A stretch of DNA of 64,000 bases from Streptomyces sp. NBC_00223. GTDB lineage: Bacteria; Actinomycetota; Actinomycetes; Streptomycetales; Streptomycetaceae. The stretch spans positions 4,325,501 through 4,389,500 of the forward strand of contig NZ_CP108109.1 of the NCBI RefSeq assembly GCF_036199905.1, in the 5' to 3' direction. The notes beneath the pieces are model-generated. The model did no database searches. It saw nothing but the letters and a program-made list of their open reading frames with translations, and was not told the origin of the DNA. The position numbers and the translations under genes were made by a program. Shown piece after piece: positions 1-6,929 of the stretch (position 1 is the first letter of the stretch; the number at the start of each line of letters is the position of its first letter).

Positions 1-1120
1 CAACGCTCTGGCGGACGGACTCGCCGAGGCCGGCATCCTTACGGAGCCCGAGTGGATCAGCGCTGTCAGAAGGGTTCCCCGCGAGTTGTTCGTGGGGTCC
101 TACTTCGCTCCGGTGGCGGGCAGTGTGCCGACCGGCTACCGCGTTGTTCGCGAGGGCGGTCCCGGGTGGCTGGAGGGGGTCTACTCCGACCAAACGCTGA
201 TCACGCAACTCGACGGCCGTATCCGGCCCGACGACGTGACCGAGTCTGCCGTGGCCGGCTCCCCGTCATCGTCGTCCACCCTGCCGTCGCTGGTGCTGCG
301 CATGTGGCACCAGCTCGACACCGAGGCCGGGCACCGAGTGTTGGAGATCGGCACGGGCACCGGCTACTCGACCGCCCTCGGCGCGCACCGGCTCGGGGAC
401 GCCAACCTCACCAGCATCGAGTACGACCCGGCGGTAGGCGCGGCTGCGGCTGCGGCACTCAAAGCGGCCGGTTCCGCTCCCCGGCTGATCATCGGCGACG
501 GGCTTCGTGGTGATCCAGGCGGGGGCCGGTACGACCGGATCATCGCCACGTGCTCGGTCCGGTACATCCCGCTCCCCTGGCTGCACCAGGTGAAGCCGGG
601 CGGAAAGATCCTGGTCACGCTGTCCGGGTGGAGCTACGCCAACGCCCTTGCGCTGCTCACCGTGCACGGTCCGGGGGAGGCCACGGGCCAGTTTCTGCCC
701 GGCTATACGAGCTTTATGATCGCCCGCCCCCATGACCGGCCGCCCCGCCCGACGTTGGCCCTGCTGCCGGGGGAGGAGCGGCCGAGCCGAATCGACCCCG
801 CGAAACTCGATACGTGGACGGGTGGGTGGGTCGCGCAGCTCGCGGTTCCCGCGGCCGAACGGATGGGGGCGGGGGCGGAACAGATCCTCTGGGACGTGTC
901 CACCGGCTCGCAGGCCCGGACGGCACCCGACCCCAGTGGTGGGTGGACCGTCGTACAGCGCGGGCCGGAACGGCTGTGGGACCGGGTCGAACGGGCGGTG
1001 CGGAGTTGGCAGGCCGCTGGCGAACCTCACCAGGAGGGATTCGGCATCACGGTTTCGGCCGCCCGCCAACGGGTGTGGTTGGGCACGGAGGCCGGGCCGG
1101 GCTGGGACTTGCCGATTTGA
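1..1120 (+). CDS. PCMT-like methyltransferase, graspetide-cluster type (5' end outside window)
   Basis: The frame is already open at base 2 (NALADGLAEAGILTEPEWIS...), so the true start is upstream of the window. The SAM-binding motif VLEIGTGTGYSTALG and the post-motif acidic region TSIEYDP are those of protein-L-isoaspartate O-methyltransferase folds. The run SSSTLPSLVLRM just before motif I, and the long C-terminal extension of about 170 residues, match methyltransferases of ATP-grasp peptide maturase (tgm-type) systems. In those systems the enzyme methylates an Asp of the graspetide and promotes aspartimide formation. The precursor and ATP-grasp ligase would lie to the left, outside the window. 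Assignment to the PCMT fold is firm; the graspetide role is inferred from family resemblance. Confidence 0.7.
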   Translation, partial: NALADGLAEAGILTEPEWISAVRRVPRELFVGSYFAPVAGSVPTGYRVVREGGPGWLEGVYSDQTLITQLDGRIRPDDVTESAVAGSPSSSSTLPSLVLRMWHQLDTEAGHRVLEIGTGTGYSTALGAHRLGDANLTSIEYDPAVGAAAAAALKAAGSAPRLIIGDGLRGDPGGGRYDRIIATCSVRYIPLPWLHQVKPGGKILVTLSGWSYANALALLTVHGPGEATGQFLPGYTSFMIARPHDRPPRPTLALLPGEERPSRIDPAKLDTWTGGWVAQLAVPAAERMGAGAEQILWDVSTGSQARTAPDPSGGWTVVQRGPERLWDRVERAVRSWQAAGEPHQEGFGITVSAARQRVWLGTEAGPGWDLPI

Positions 1121-1310
1121 CGTACGTCGGCCGGGACTTGAGGGCGCGGGCGGCGGCGTACGTCGCCGGTGAAGCGCCCGCACGGGGAGCGCGTCGCGCG
1201 AACGCTGTACGAAGTTCGCGTTGCGCTTGTCGGGGACGCGAGCCATAGGCTGGCAGCCGGTTGGGTCTGGGCGGGGGCGTGGAGGTGCGCGGGGTATACG
1301 TAGTTCGCCC

Positions 1311-1379
1311 TGTACGTCGGCTTCTGCGGAAGTGATGGAATCCGGCACTCCCACGCGGTAAACGCCCTGGTCATCTAGG
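1311..1379 (+). promoter_or_regulatory. CRISPR leader core, locus 1
   Basis: A 69-nt block precedes the first repeat directly. It holds three segments shared by all five loci: GTACGTCGG at the 5' end, AGTGATGGAATCCG in the middle and TAAACGCCCTGGTCATCTAGG at the repeat junction. Sequence upstream (CATAGGCTGGCAGCC, GTGGAGGTGCG) also has weaker counterparts at the other loci. The conserved spacing suggests leader function in spacer integration and array transcription. Confidence 0.75.
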
Positions 1380-1896
1380 GTGCTCCCCGTACGCGCGGGG
1401 ATGGTCCCGGTGACCCCGACCAGCCAGAAGATGAAGTTGGGTGCTCCCCGTACGCGCGGGGATGGTCCACAGGGTGCCGTCAACGGAACGAATGCCCTGC
1501 TGTGCTCCCCGTACGCGCGGGGATGGTCCCGTCGGTTCGGCGACCGTCGGCATCGCCTCGACGTGCTCCCCGTACGCGCGGGGATGGTCCCGACTTCTCC
1601 GGGCGGCGCCTGGAAGAGGAAGGGTGCTCCCCGTACGCGCGGGGATGGTCCCGTCACCGTCAGCGGGTCCAGCGGCGGCCCCTAGTGCTCCCCGTACGCG
1701 CGGGGATGGTCCCGCCCTCCAGGCCGCCTGGGACCACAGCAACGGGTGCTCCCCGCACGTGCGGGGATGGTCCCTGACCCTGGGCCTGCTCGGACTTCCG
1801 GGACCCGTGCTCCCCGCACGTGCGGGGATGGTCCGAGGGCGTCGCAGACGGCTGCTCACCATGGGCGGTGCTCTCCGTACCCGCAGGAATGGGCTT
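1380..1896 (+). CRISPR. CRISPR array 1, type I-E repeat, 9 repeats / 8 spacers
   Basis: Repeats of 29 nt start at 1380, 1441, 1502, 1563, 1624, 1685, 1746, 1807 and 1868, an exact 61-nt period with 32-nt spacers. The repeat is GTGCT, a 6-bp stem (CCCCGY/GCGGGG) around a 4-nt loop, then ATGGTCCC; this is the I-E architecture in crRNA orientation. The first six repeats have the stem-loop start GTACGC and repeats 7 and 8 have GCACGT, so the older, leader-distal end uses a different loop. The ninth repeat is degenerate (GTGCTCTCCGTACCCGC...), as expected for the terminal repeat. No cas gene is in the window. Confidence 0.97.
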
Positions 1897-1964
1897 GCCG
1901 AAATCTGGGGGCGCGGAGTTGGGCGGTGTGGGCGCCGGCGGGCGGACGCGTTCGCTGGCGCGGA

Positions 1965-2000
1965 AGACCCCCACCACGTTGGGAACGCGTGTTGGGGTCT
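1965..2000 (-). terminator. Hairpin terminator after DUF397 gene 1
   Basis: The arm AGACCCCCACCACG pairs with CGTGTTGGGGTCT (13-14 bp, one wobble) across a short loop. It lies just past the stop of the minus-strand DUF397 gene at 2011. Homologous hairpins follow the two other DUF397 genes. There is no T-tract, as is usual in Streptomyces. Confidence 0.7.
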
Positions 2001-2010
2001 CGGTTGGGTT

Positions 2011-2229
2011 TCAGGCGGTGCCGAACTCGCCTGCTTTGACGCTCGCTACGAAGGTGGCGAATGCGTTGGCGGGGAAGTTCAGGACCGGGCCGCTCGGGTC
2101 CTTGGAGTCGCGTACGGGGACGATGCCGCGCGAGGCGACGAGGTTGGCGGCGACCTCCACGCAGTTACCGCCGTTGTCGCTGTGGCTCGACTTGTACCAG
2201 GTTGCGCCGGACAGGTCAGTGGCGATCAC
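2011..2229 (-). CDS. DUF397 domain protein, copy 1
   Basis: This 72-residue protein starts VIATDLSGATWYKSSHSDNG and contains GIVPVRDSKDPSGPVLNF and FVASVKAGEF, the signature of small DUF397 proteins. In Streptomyces these accompany XRE/DUF5753 regulators (BldB/WhiJ-like systems), probably as partners or antagonists of the regulator. The GTG start at 2229 is preceded by GAGAAAGGAACAGCACCC, a good ribosome site. There is no regulator next to this copy: it sits alone between CRISPR arrays 1 and 2. It is nearly identical in its core to copy 2 at 2912, which points to a recent local duplication. Confidence 0.85.
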   Translation of the reverse strand: MIATDLSGATWYKSSHSDNGGNCVEVAANLVASRGIVPVRDSKDPSGPVLNFPANAFATFVASVKAGEFGTA

Positions 2230-2434
2230 GGGTGCTGTTCCTTTCTCGTCTTGCGAGTGGACCCAGGGTGGTGGCGCGCGTAGGCCGTCATCTGTTTGAA
2301 GAGCCGGTATCAGGAGTGTTCCGCGCGGACAGTGTGCGTACTCTGCACTGCGCTGACCTGGCCGAGACTCGTAGGCTGACGGCTGGTTGGGGCTCAGGCA
2401 GGGGGTGGGGAGGTGCTGGTTGGGCGGTTTGCCC

Positions 2435-2503
2435 TGTACGTCGGCCTCTGCGGAAGTGATGAAATCCGGCACTCTCGCCTGGCGAACGCCCTGGTCAGTT
2501 AGT
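2435..2503 (+). promoter_or_regulatory. CRISPR leader core, locus 2 (diverged)
   Basis: This is the same 69-nt block as at locus 1: it opens TGTACGTCGG and contains AGTGATGAAATCCG. The repeat-proximal end has changed, reading GAACGCCCTGGTCAGTTAGT instead of AAACGCCCTGGTCATCTAGG. The changes touch the leader-repeat junction used for spacer integration, which fits an array that no longer grows. Confidence 0.7.
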
Positions 2504-2831
2504 GTGCTCCCCGCGCGAGCGGGGATAGTCCCCAGGCCAGGGCCTCGGGGTAGGACTCCGACATGTGCTCCCCGCGCGAGCGGGGATGGTCCCAGCACGA
2601 CCGCGAGCACGTCCCCGGGAACCTCGTGCCTCCCCGCGCGAGCGGGGATGGTCCCACGCCGGGGTGGAAGGTGGTGCCGTAGCTGTCGTGCTCCCCGCAG
2701 CCACGGGGATGGCCCCAGGCCCTGCTTCTGGGCGGCGGTGAGGGCCCCCAGCGCCTGCGGGGGTGGTCCGGGACCGCAGCCAGCGCCGGGCTGCCAGGCC
2801 ATGTGTTCCCCGCACGCGCGGGGTGGGGGTG
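2504..2831 (+). CRISPR. CRISPR array 2, decaying, 6 repeats / 5 spacers
   Basis: Repeats start at 2504, 2565, 2626, 2688, 2742 and 2803. The first two are good copies with loop GCGA (stem CCCCGC/GCGGGG), though the first has ATAGTCCC at its end. Repeat 3 has a one-base insertion (GTGCCTCCCC) and is 30 nt. Repeat 4 (CCCCGCAGCCACGGGG) has a broken stem. Repeat 5 (GGGCCCCCAGCGCCTGC...) and repeat 6 (GTGTTCCCCGCACGCGC...) are badly degraded. The decay is heaviest at the leader-distal end. Confidence 0.92.
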
Positions 2832-2869
2832 CGGGGTTGTGTGCGCGGGCACCGGCCGGGGGAAGGAGA

Positions 2870-2901
2870 GACCCCACTACGCCAAGTCGTGTGGTGGGGT
2901 C
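2870..2901 (-). terminator. Hairpin terminator after DUF397 gene 2
   Basis: GACCCCACTA pairs with TGGTGGGGTC across CGCCAAGTCGTG. It sits 10 bp past the stop of the DUF397 gene at 2912. It is homologous to the hairpins at 1965 and 3236, so gene and terminator were copied together. Confidence 0.7.
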
Positions 2902-2911
2902 CCGCTGGGTT

Positions 2912-3121
2912 TCAGGCGGTGCCGAACTCGCCTGCCGTGACGCCCGCCACGAAGGCGGTGAACGCGTCGGTGGGGAAGTTCAGGACCGGGCCGCTCGGGT
3001 CCTTGGAGTCACGGACGGGGACGATGCCGCGCGAGGCGACGAGGTTGGCGGCGACCTCGATGCACTGGCCGCCGTTGTCGCTGTACGAGGACGTGAACCA
3101 ACGCGGGGTTTCGGACGTCAC
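2912..3121 (-). CDS. DUF397 domain protein, copy 2
   Basis: A 69-residue DUF397 protein, MTSETPRWFTSSYSDNGGQC..., sharing almost its whole second half (VAANLVASRGIVPVRDSKD, PVLNFP) with copy 1. The GTG start at 3121 follows GCGAAAGGGCACC. Like copy 1 it lacks an adjacent DUF5753 regulator. A role as partner of a helix-turn-helix regulator is inferred from the family; the regulator at 3502 is the only local candidate. Confidence 0.85.
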   Translation of the reverse strand: MTSETPRWFTSSYSDNGGQCIEVAANLVASRGIVPVRDSKDPSGPVLNFPTDAFTAFVAGVTAGEFGTA

Positions 3122-3235
3122 GGTGTGCCCTTTCGCAGCCGGCTGATCACGGCCAGGAGCCTGTCTGAGAGGTGGCTCCGGCCAGGTAACTAGTGACCGG
3201 CCGTCAGTATGGGCATGCCGCTGGACAAAGCGGGA

Positions 3236-3268
3236 GACCCCATCACGCCAAGAGCACGTGATGGGGTC
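3236..3268 (-). terminator. Hairpin terminator after the regulator/DUF397 operon
   Basis: A perfect 12-bp stem, GACCCCATCACG with CGTGATGGGGTC, surrounds a 9-nt loop. It lies downstream of the stop at 3296 of the DUF397 gene that ends the XRE operon. Confidence 0.8.
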
Positions 3269-3295
3269 CCTGGGGCACTCGCTGTGGTCGCGGCA

Positions 3296-3505
3296 TCAGA
3301 CGGTGCCGAACTCACCTGCCTTGACCGCCTCGACGAAGGCGGCGAAACCTGCGGCCGGGAAAATCAGCGCAGGCCCGTCGGGGACTTTGCTGTCGCGGAC
3401 CGGGATGACCCCGGGGAAGTCGGACGAGATCTCAACGCAGGAACCGCCGTTGCCGCTGTGGCTCGACTTGAACCAGGTTGCGCCGGACAGGTCTATGTCG
3501 GTCAT
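3296..3505 (-). CDS. DUF397 domain protein, copy 3, coupled to XRE regulator
   Basis: A 69-residue DUF397 protein, MTDIDLSGATWFKSSHSGNG...GVIPVRDSKVPDGPALIF. Its ATG at 3505 overlaps the stop codon of the XRE/DUF5753 gene (ATGA), so the two are translationally coupled. AGAGGAACAGCACCC precedes the ATG. This is the standard two-gene arrangement of the family and is probably the parent of copies 1 and 2, although those two resemble each other more than this one. Confidence 0.9.
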   Translation of the reverse strand: MTDIDLSGATWFKSSHSGNGGSCVEISSDFPGVIPVRDSKVPDGPALIFPAAGFAAFVEAVKAGEFGTV

Positions 3506-4332
3506 GGGTGCTGTTCCTCTCGTGCCTTACGAATGAATTCGAGGGTTGCGGCTCTCGGAAGTGCCTCCACCTGCAACCGATCGTAGGCCCTCTCCCAGGC
3601 CCGTACGGTCTCGTCATCCCGCACCACGTAGCCCTGTTCCACCGACTCGGTGTAGCCGACCACCGACCGGTCGGCAAAGGTCAGCAGAGTGAGGAAGGCC
3701 CTGAAGGGTGCATGCTCGGCCATGGTGAAGGGCGCTACTTGGAGGGTCACATAGGGCCGGGATGCCATCTCGGCCAGATGATCAAGCTGCGTTCGCATGA
3801 TCGCAGCTCCGCCCACCGGCCGACGGATGACGCTCTCGTCCATGATGGCGTGAATCAACGGCGGCGCGGCCCGTTTGAGGAGCCGTTGCCGGGCAGCCAC
3901 GAACTGTACGCGTTCCTCGGCCTGCTCTGCCGTCACTCCACCTCGCAACACCGCTGCCGCCTCAAGTGCGCGGGCATACGCGGGAGTCTGGAGAAGACCC
4001 GGGACCATGTTCGGCTCGAAGATCCTGATCTCGGCCGCACGCGCCTCCTGCGAAGCGTGCTCCGGGAATCCGTCGATGAAGCCCTGGCGGCGGAGTCCGA
4101 TCCACATCAGTTCGAGCGTCTGGCCGGTGCCCAGAGTCTTGTCGGCAGCTCTTGCGAACTTGCGCGCAGGCGATTTGCGCGCGACTTCTACGGCGGAGAT
4201 GTACGTGTTCGTGTACCCCATCCGTTCGCCCAGCTGACCTTGCGTCAGTCCCGCAGCCTCACGTGAGGTGCGAAGTTGTGATCCGAAGGCATGGTGTGGG
4301 GACTTTGTTGGATCAAGTGTTCGACGATTCAA
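3502..4332 (-). CDS. XRE-family regulator with DUF5753 domain
   Basis: The N-terminal helix-turn-helix reads SQLRTSREAAGLTQGQLGER...TYISAVEVARKSP. The C-terminal DUF5753 ligand-binding region begins RIFEPNMVPGLLQTPAYARA and runs to the end (276 residues). A TTG start at 4332 (LNRRTLDPTKSP) is chosen because AGAGGGAGGG stands just before it; the frame is open further upstream but the sequence there does not look like protein. Such regulators act with a DUF397 partner in developmental or antibiotic control. The partner at 3296 overlaps its stop codon. Confidence 0.88.
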   Translation of the reverse strand: MNRRTLDPTKSPHHAFGSQLRTSREAAGLTQGQLGERMGYTNTYISAVEVARKSPARKFARAADKTLGTGQTLELMWIGLRRQGFIDGFPEHASQEARAAEIRIFEPNMVPGLLQTPAYARALEAAAVLRGGVTAEQAEERVQFVAARQRLLKRAAPPLIHAIMDESVIRRPVGGAAIMRTQLDHLAEMASRPYVTLQVAPFTMAEHAPFRAFLTLLTFADRSVVGYTESVEQGYVVRDDETVRAWERAYDRLQVEALPRAATLEFIRKAREEQHP

Positions 4333-4676
4333 GCGCCCTCCCTCTATTTGCACTTTCGCCAGAGACCAGTTGAACAATCCCTGACTGTAGGCCACATTGA
4401 GGGCTCCCGGTAGTGGTTTCACTACGGAGAGGAACGGGCGGTGCCCCGAAAGCCACGGTTGGCGACGTGGTCGAGGAGTCCGTAAGTGCCTCAACTGCGC
4501 GCCCCGGTGGGCTTGTTCGCCGTTCGCCGTGACGTACGGGATGTCGGTTCGGCGGCCGGAGGAAGCACGAATTTCTTGCGGTCCGGGGCCGGCGGAAATG
4601 GGCGGACGACCTGCCCGACGGACGTCGGGCCCGCGGACTGTGAGCACAGCGATGCACCGAGAGTGAGGTCCAGCCC
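4333..4676. other. Intergenic region between divergent transcription units
   Basis: This 344-bp stretch separates the minus-strand XRE gene from the plus-strand ATPase operon and must hold both promoters. No repeat, hairpin or small gene stands out. Near 4660 GAGAGTGAGGT provides the ribosome site for the gene at 4677. Confidence 0.5.
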
Positions 4677-5126
4677 ATGGCAGCTTCAGTAACCGCCCAT
4701 CCCGAGCCGCTGGTTGTGATGCGGTGGGCCAGTGAGCCGTTGTCGGTCGGGCGGGCGCGTTCTTCTCTGCGGAGGGTGTTGGAGCGCTGGGAGCTGGGTG
4801 CTCTGGTGTCGGCCGCCGAGTTGGTGCTTTCGGAGTTGTTCACCAACGCGATCCAGCACTGCGAGGTCGAGGACCGTTACGTCGAGACGCGGTTTGCGCG
4901 GGAGGCGGGTGGTGTGCGGATTGAGGTGCATGACGCCGGCGAGCGGATGCCCGTGCAGCACGCGGCGGGTGAGGACGAGGAGAGCGGGCGGGGGTTGTTC
5001 CTGGTTGCGGCGGTGGTCGGGCCGGACGGCTGGGGTGTCAGCGAGCGCGAGGGCGTGGGCAAGCGGGTCTGGGCGCGGGTGACGGTGGCGTGCTGCGGGG
5101 AGGCGGGGGCCGGTGTCCAGGTCTGA
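4677..5126 (+). CDS. ATP-binding protein, anti-sigma/SpoIIAB-like kinase (HATPase_c_2)
   Basis: A 149-residue single GHKL domain. The N-box is ELVLSELFTNAIQHC, the G1 box VHDAGERMP and the G2 box EESGRGLFLVAAV. These are the ATP-binding motifs of stand-alone serine kinases related to SpoIIAB and RsbW, which are numerous in Streptomyces and regulate sigma factors or anti-anti-sigma factors. The DxGxG of the G1 box is relaxed to DAGE. The gene opens a three-gene overlapping operon with two proteins of unknown function; no sigma factor is adjacent. Confidence 0.85.
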   Translation: MAASVTAHPEPLVVMRWASEPLSVGRARSSLRRVLERWELGALVSAAELVLSELFTNAIQHCEVEDRYVETRFAREAGGVRIEVHDAGERMPVQHAAGEDEESGRGLFLVAAVVGPDGWGVSEREGVGKRVWARVTVACCGEAGAGVQV

Positions 5127-5247
5127 ACGCCGGGGCCGTTCCCCGGGCGGTGCGCGGGCGTGGCTCGGGTATCACATCGAGACGATCTGGCTGCTGGGGC
5201 TCCTCACCAGTGCGGTGGTGCTCGGCGCGCTGGTGGTGAAGCTGTGA
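5113..5247 (+). CDS. Small single-span membrane protein
   Basis: A 44-residue reading frame starts at GTG 5113 inside the end of the ATPase gene and ends at TGA 5245-5247. It reads VSRSERRGRSPGGARAWLGY followed by a hydrophobic stretch IWLLGLLTSAVVLGALVVKL. The basic N-terminus before one membrane span predicts a cytoplasmic N-terminus. It overlaps the upstream gene by 14 bp and the downstream gene by 4 bp, which argues for coupled translation. Function unknown. Confidence 0.6.
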   Translation: MSRSERRGRSPGGARAWLGYHIETIWLLGLLTSAVVLGALVVKL

Positions 5248-5627
5248 CCGGCCTGCACTGGCACACGTCGGTGTCGACAGGGACGGCCCGGCCCTTGGCG
5301 GTGTCTGCGGTTTCTCCGTTGGTGGTGCGGGAGTGGGTGTTCCGGCCGCGGGGTGTGTATGCGGCGACGTTCGACCGGCCCGAGGACGCGTTGTCCTGGC
5401 TCGGCGTGACGCTGGACGGTATCGCGCCCATGCCCGGGGATCTGTCGCCGGACGACCGGATCGCCTACGCCCGCGAACACCTCGCCCTCCACCCGGCGGA
5501 CTCCACGAGCCCGCTGTACTCCGCCAGCGGCTATCTCGTGCAGGACCTGGTCGCGTGCCGGGTCGACCACGAGGTCTTTCGGAGTTCCTTGCCGGTGCGG
5601 GAGAAGAGGTTCGCCCCGCACGGGTGA
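5244..5627 (+). CDS. Hypothetical protein, third gene of ATPase operon
   Basis: A 127-residue protein starting VTGLHWHTSVSTGTARPLAV at GTG 5244, which overlaps the stop codon of the small membrane protein (GTGA). Recognisable stretches are VREWVFRPRGVYAATFDRPEDAL and GDLSPDDRIAYAREHLALHPADSTSPLY. No known domain is recognised. The coupling to the anti-sigma-like ATPase and the membrane peptide suggests a shared signalling role, which is inference only. Confidence 0.65.
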   Translation: MTGLHWHTSVSTGTARPLAVSAVSPLVVREWVFRPRGVYAATFDRPEDALSWLGVTLDGIAPMPGDLSPDDRIAYAREHLALHPADSTSPLYSASGYLVQDLVACRVDHEVFRSSLPVREKRFAPHG

Positions 5628-5997
5628 GGGGGTCTGATTCCGGCTTGACTCTGCGCTCACCGACTGCGAGCGCATTGCGGACAGACCCACACGGTGGGGG
5701 CTGCACGTCCGGACGTGCAGCCCCCACCACCCCAGACCACCCCAGACCCCTCGGTCCCGACCCCTTTCACGCGGGACCGAGGCCGGTGAAGGACTCCCCG
5801 ACCGGATGCCGGCAGGCGCGGGGGGCCGCACGGCCGGGTCCACCCCCGTGCAGGCCCCTACTGCCACACGCGCCCGCGCCCGGTCCTCCGCCTGGCGCCA
5901 CAGGCGGGGTCAGCGGGACACCTTCACCCCCGGGGGTCACGCCGGACACAGACGGCGTGACCCCCACCCCCACTTCGTTCGAGAGGACCGTCCGGTC
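5628..5997. other. Intergenic region with terminator
   Basis: A 370-bp gap holds the perfect palindrome at 5693-5728. Further right is proline- and glycine-coding-like sequence with no good start, ending in GAGAGGACCGTCCGGTC, the ribosome site of the gene at 5998. Confidence 0.5.
5693..5728 (+). terminator. Perfect 18-bp palindrome, terminator
   Basis: GGTGGGGGCTGCACGTCC is followed at once by its exact reverse complement, with no loop bases. It lies 66 bp after the end of the ATPase operon and probably ends its transcript, and works on either strand. Confidence 0.8.
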
Positions 5998-6750
5998 ATG
6001 ACCCGCACCCGCCTGCGTACCCGGCCCCGCACGCTGCATCAGGAACCCGGGGCCGTGACCTGGGCCCGTGAGAAGGCCGGACTGACCAAACGCGCCCTCG
6101 CCCAGGAGATCGGGATCTCCGAAGTGCTCATGGGAGAGATCGAATCCGGCTGGCGCAGCGCCACCCCCGCCAACCTCACCAGAATCGCCGCAGCCCTCAA
6201 CTGCCCTCTGGTCGTCCTCGAACGCGCACGCGCAACCGCCACGGCACAGCACCCGACCACCGCGGACCCCATGACCACGCCGCCCACCACCGGACAGGCC
6301 GAGACCCCCGCCGGAACCTGGACCCTCACCACGACCAACGGCTTCACCGCCACCGGTCACCTGCCCGGCTGGGCCGAGGAGGACCCGAGCGAGACCGGCG
6401 TACCGCTCGACCGGCTGTCCGCGCAGCTCGCCGACATCACCCACCGCGCCCCCTTCGACGGCCTGTGCGTCCAGGCCGTCCACGGCGCCGGCCCCGCCGA
6501 ACCCAACGAAATCCTCAGCGGCACCATCGAATGCGTCCCCTACGCCGACCACCCCGAACCCAACACCCCCGTCGTCAACCTCCGCATCATCGACGACCAC
6601 TGGATCACCAGCCTCGGCCCCGTCGAACTGGCCCACCTCGCCACCGCGTTACGCACCCACGCAGACCACCTCGACCACCACGTCGCCCCTGCTCTCACCG
6701 CAGCCCGCAACGACTGGACCACCCACCACCCGCCGCGAAGCAACGAGTAA
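5998..6750 (+). CDS. XRE-family regulator with C-terminal DUF6907-like domain
   Basis: A 250-residue protein. The N-terminal helix-turn-helix is WAREKAGLTKRALAQEIGIS...EIESGWRSATPANLTRIAAALNCP. A threonine/proline-rich linker follows. The C-terminal half (GHLPGWAEEDPSETGVPLDRL...TPVVNLRIIDDHWITSLGPVELAHLATALRTHADHLD) resembles DUF6907 proteins of Streptomyces, which are often encoded on mobile or accessory regions. ATG 5998 is chosen for the GAGAGGAC site 9 bp before it. It stands alone upstream of CRISPR array 3. Confidence 0.75.
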   Translation: MTRTRLRTRPRTLHQEPGAVTWAREKAGLTKRALAQEIGISEVLMGEIESGWRSATPANLTRIAAALNCPLVVLERARATATAQHPTTADPMTTPPTTGQAETPAGTWTLTTTNGFTATGHLPGWAEEDPSETGVPLDRLSAQLADITHRAPFDGLCVQAVHGAGPAEPNEILSGTIECVPYADHPEPNTPVVNLRIIDDHWITSLGPVELAHLATALRTHADHLDHHVAPALTAARNDWTTHHPPRSNE

Positions 6751-6860
6751 CGGCACGCAGGACCAAGGCCCCTGCGAACTCCCCGCCGCCCGTCGGGACG
6801 GCAAACCGTAGGCTGACGGGAACGGTTGACGTGGAGATGCGGGGGATAGGAGATTCGTTC

Positions 6861-6929
6861 CGTACGTCGGTTTCGGTGAAAGTGGTGGAATCCGCCATCC
6901 GCATCCAGTAAACGCCCTGGTCATCTAGG
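6861..6929 (+). promoter_or_regulatory. CRISPR leader core, locus 3
   Basis: A 69-nt leader block, CGTACGTCGG...TAAACGCCCTGGTCATCTAGG. It is identical base for base to the leader of locus 4 at 9567-9635; only one base differs in the flanking ATTCRTTC. Confidence 0.8.

Noticed and set aside
266..1657. Long minus-strand open frame across the methyltransferase and CRISPR array 1
   Set aside because: It is antisense to a well-supported methyltransferase, and its end consists of translated CRISPR repeats (GPSPRVRGA motifs repeated every 61 nt).
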